Shown here in pieces: positions 62,698 through 64,000 of a stretch of 64,000 nucleotides of DNA; positions within the stretch are counted from its first letter, which is position 1, and every line of letters starts with the position of its first letter. The stretch spans positions 1-64,000 of the forward strand of contig NZ_RQGH01000039.1 in assembly GCF_004769635.1 (NCBI RefSeq). The letters run 5' to 3'. A program made the translations under genes and the position numbers. The DNA is from Leptospira jelokensis (GTDB lineage Bacteria; Spirochaetota; Leptospiria; Leptospirales; Leptospiraceae). The notes beneath the pieces are model-generated. The model did not search any database. It was given only the letters and a program-made list of their open reading frames with translations, and was not told where the DNA came from.

Positions 62698-63457
62698 TTG
62701 AAACTTCCATTCCGTCATTATCATCTTCTAAAGAAATTTCAGATCCAACTTGGGAATCATTCACGAGCACTGCTTTGTTTTTAGACAATTGGTTGAGTCT
62801 GATAAACTCCGCTTTGATCTCACCCATCACTTCCGTTGTATCATTCACTTGCCAAACAGGATTCCCTAAGGTGAGGCGAATGGGTTTGTTTAAATTATAA
62901 GCGTCAAGGTACATCGGAACAATTGGTAAGTTGTAACGTTTGCTTAGCACAACCATGCCAGGATACAACTTTCGCGACTTTCGAAACCCTCTATACCAAG
63001 AGCCTTCTGGAAAAATCCCAATTCCCAAATTTCCTTTTTTGATCCGTCTTTGAAAATCTTTTATGGTCACTGGATCGGATTCATTTCGATTGAGAGGAAT
63101 GAGATCGATGGATTTCACAATCCCTTTGACCAATTGTTCTTTCCTACGAAGCCATTTTGACTTCCTACCTTTGTTTCCCATTCCAGAATCATAACTGGTT
63201 AGGGCCGTTGTGTAAATCCCATATCGTTTGAGGACACCACGGATCACAAATGCATCATAAGGCATGGTGATGATTTTTAAAAATTTATTTCTTGGTTTGA
63301 TATGATTCGAAATGAGAATCATCGACTTTCCATTTAACTGGCGTAAAATATAGTCGTTTTGAATTTCTACTTTTTTGTTTCCATACTTGAGTCGCATGGG
63401 TTTCACCACAATCCACATCAATACAAAACCAATAGACCTTCCGACATAATAAAACAT
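62684..63457 (-). CDS. PlsC-like lysophospholipid acyltransferase
   Basis: I start at ATG 63457 because AGGA lies 7 bases upstream; a GTG at 63496 would add 13 residues. The 257-residue protein has an N-terminal helix and acyltransferase blocks: ISNHIKPRN, IDLIPLNRN, GNLGIGIFPEGSWYRGFRKSRKLYPG and LPIVPMYLD. The FPEG glycerol-phosphate motif is intact. The catalytic HX4D motif appears as His-Ile-Lys-Pro-Arg-Asn, with Asn replacing the expected Asp, so it is either a divergent subfamily or less active. It would acylate a lysolipid at the inner membrane. Confidence 0.82.
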   Translation of the reverse strand: MFYYVGRSIGFVLMWIVVKPMRLKYGNKKVEIQNDYILRQLNGKSMILISNHIKPRNKFLKIITMPYDAFVIRGVLKRYGIYTTALTSYDSGMGNKGRKSKWLRRKEQLVKGIVKSIDLIPLNRNESDPVTIKDFQRRIKKGNLGIGIFPEGSWYRGFRKSRKLYPGMVVLSKRYNLPIVPMYLDAYNLNKPIRLTLGNPVWQVNDTTEVMGEIKAEFIRLNQLSKNKAVLVNDSQVGSEISLEDDNDGMEVSTIAG

Positions 63458-63619
63458 ATCTTTTCCTCTTAGTTTGTATGAGTCCAAAAAACTCACTTGG
63501 TTGCAAAAGATTCCTTAGAAATTACGCTACATTTCCAATACAATTTTGTTTCAATTTGTACGAAACAGGTTCAGGAGAAATCCTGGATTTAAAAATTTGA
63601 CAATCCTTGGCCCCACAAA

Positions 63620-63725
63620 AACCTGGAAAATACCTTCTGGGAGGAAACAGGTGAAAATCCTGTGCTGACCCGCAACTGTAATCCAAACATCTGTTTGGTG
63701 AGCCAGATCTTCCCCGTAAAGAAAT
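63620..63725 (+). ncRNA. Cobalamin (B12) riboswitch
   Basis: The conserved core is clear: GGAGG, then ACAGGTGAAAATCCTGT (P4-like arm), the B12 box GCTGACCCGCAACTGTAA (63664-63681), a perfect hairpin CCAAACA-TC-TGTTTGG (63683-63698) and GTGAGCCAGAT. This is the classical adenosylcobalamin-type element. It sits about 195 bases upstream of the start codon of a plus-strand lipoprotein and should switch it off when cobalamin is plentiful. The outer boundaries are approximate. Apart from this and the hairpin at 63786-63804, the 462-base gap shows nothing else. Confidence 0.93.
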
Positions 63726-63785
63726 CCTCGCGGTTATGGAACTTTACACACTAAAATCCAAATGACCACCATTTGGAGGATAGGG

Positions 63786-63804
63786 GCCCCGAAGGCATCG
63801 GGGC
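63786..63804 (+). promoter_or_regulatory. GC-rich hairpin in the riboswitch expression platform
   Basis: GCCCCGA and TCGGGGC form a perfect 7-bp stem with a 5-base loop. The sequence GGGGCC at its left edge (63783-63788) is also complementary to GGCCCC at 63609-63614, before the aptamer, so two exclusive structures are possible. No T-run follows, so it is not a standard terminator. Confidence 0.55.
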
Positions 63805-63919
63805 ACCCGAAACAAGTTTTACAATGATGGATTTCTCTTTTGGAGGTTCCTTCCAAAAACACCAATCATTGTTTTCCGTTGGTCCGGAGTTCCCTAAAAT
63901 TAAACTTTAGGAAACGTTT

Positions 63920-64000
63920 ATGAAACAAACTCTTTTAAAAACTTTAGCCACCATTGGACTCCTCCTTTCCCTATCCCTTTGCAATACGGGTAACCAAGTT
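63920..64000 (+). CDS. Lipoprotein under B12 riboswitch control (5' end only)
   Basis: Only 27 codons lie in the window. They encode a signal peptide (MKQTLLKTLATIGLLLSLSL) followed by Cys21 in the lipobox LSLC and the residues NTGNQV, so the product is a lipoprotein. AGGAAA lies about 8 bases before the ATG. The upstream cobalamin riboswitch suggests a role in cobalamin capture or in a B12-independent alternative pathway. The rest of the gene is outside the window. Confidence 0.8.
   Translation, partial: MKQTLLKTLATIGLLLSLSLCNTGNQV

Noticed and set aside
1..64000. tRNA, rRNA, CRISPR array, transposase, phage or plasmid-origin genes
   Set aside because: None was recognised on reading both strands. 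The only repeats seen are the short intergenic elements and the internal protein repeats.

Overview
The window reads as chromosomal DNA of a Leptospira, most likely a free-living (saprophytic) species. The evidence is moderately AT-rich DNA with many TTG and GTG starts, a very high density of spirochete-type lipoproteins with relaxed lipoboxes, repeated LNNPxDP lipoproteins typical of the genus, and an OxyR-AhpC-AhpF locus. Genus and lifestyle are inferred from gene content. No rRNA, tRNA, CRISPR array, transposase or phage gene was seen.

Layout. 1-5250: 3' part of a large modular surface protein, an outer-membrane protein, a DUF1993 gene whose start codon sits in a perfect hairpin, and two copies of a 137-bp GC-rich intergenic repeat. 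5343-8436: divergent pckA and glgA (gluconeogenesis and glycogen storage). 8533-18211: three paralogous LNNPxDP lipoproteins, interrupted by a DUF1304 protein with an ECF-like sigma factor, an AraC regulator divergent from an NmrA-type oxidoreductase, and a beta-propeller-like secreted protein. 18231-20190: a DUF5329-like protein, an SRAP (YedK/HMCES) protein and a TetR regulator with two tandem palindromes upstream. 20197-29052: a translationally coupled minus-strand operon of alpha-2-macroglobulin, PBP1C and an LtaS/EptA-like membrane sulfatase-fold enzyme. 29199-35238: a hypothetical gene, a hybrid histidine kinase, and the peroxide-defence set oxyR, ahpC, ahpF.

35329-45825 is a 10.5-kb plus-strand block: a 7TM/SpoIIE phosphatase and a LytTR response regulator, then three small lipoproteins, a TonB-dependent receptor, a cysteine-rich lipoprotein, ExbB, ExbD, TonB and a LytS-like histidine kinase. 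It looks like an outer-membrane importer carrying its own signalling system, and its substrate is unknown. 45803-49735 (minus) is a copper operon: a cupredoxin/NosD-like/membrane fusion, a small PLDc_N-like membrane protein, a two-domain multicopper oxidase and an SCO1 copper chaperone. Its promoter is near-consensus with a perfect 16-bp palindrome just downstream. Next come a TetR gene and a MacAB/TolC-type efflux operon with a TPM-domain protein in front.

55736-60070 pairs two likely bicarbonate transporters (SulP family and SbtA) around a membrane-bound AraC regulator. 60174-63457 holds an alginate-export-type porin, a second TetR regulator and a PlsC-like acyltransferase with a degenerate HX4D motif. 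The window ends with a cobalamin riboswitch in front of the first 27 codons of a lipoprotein.

The least familiar systems are the TonB importer with built-in LytS/LytTR/SpoIIE signalling, the cupredoxin-NosD copper operon, and the A2M-PBP1C-sulfatase operon. All functions are inferred from sequence motifs and gene context read by eye; no database search was run.
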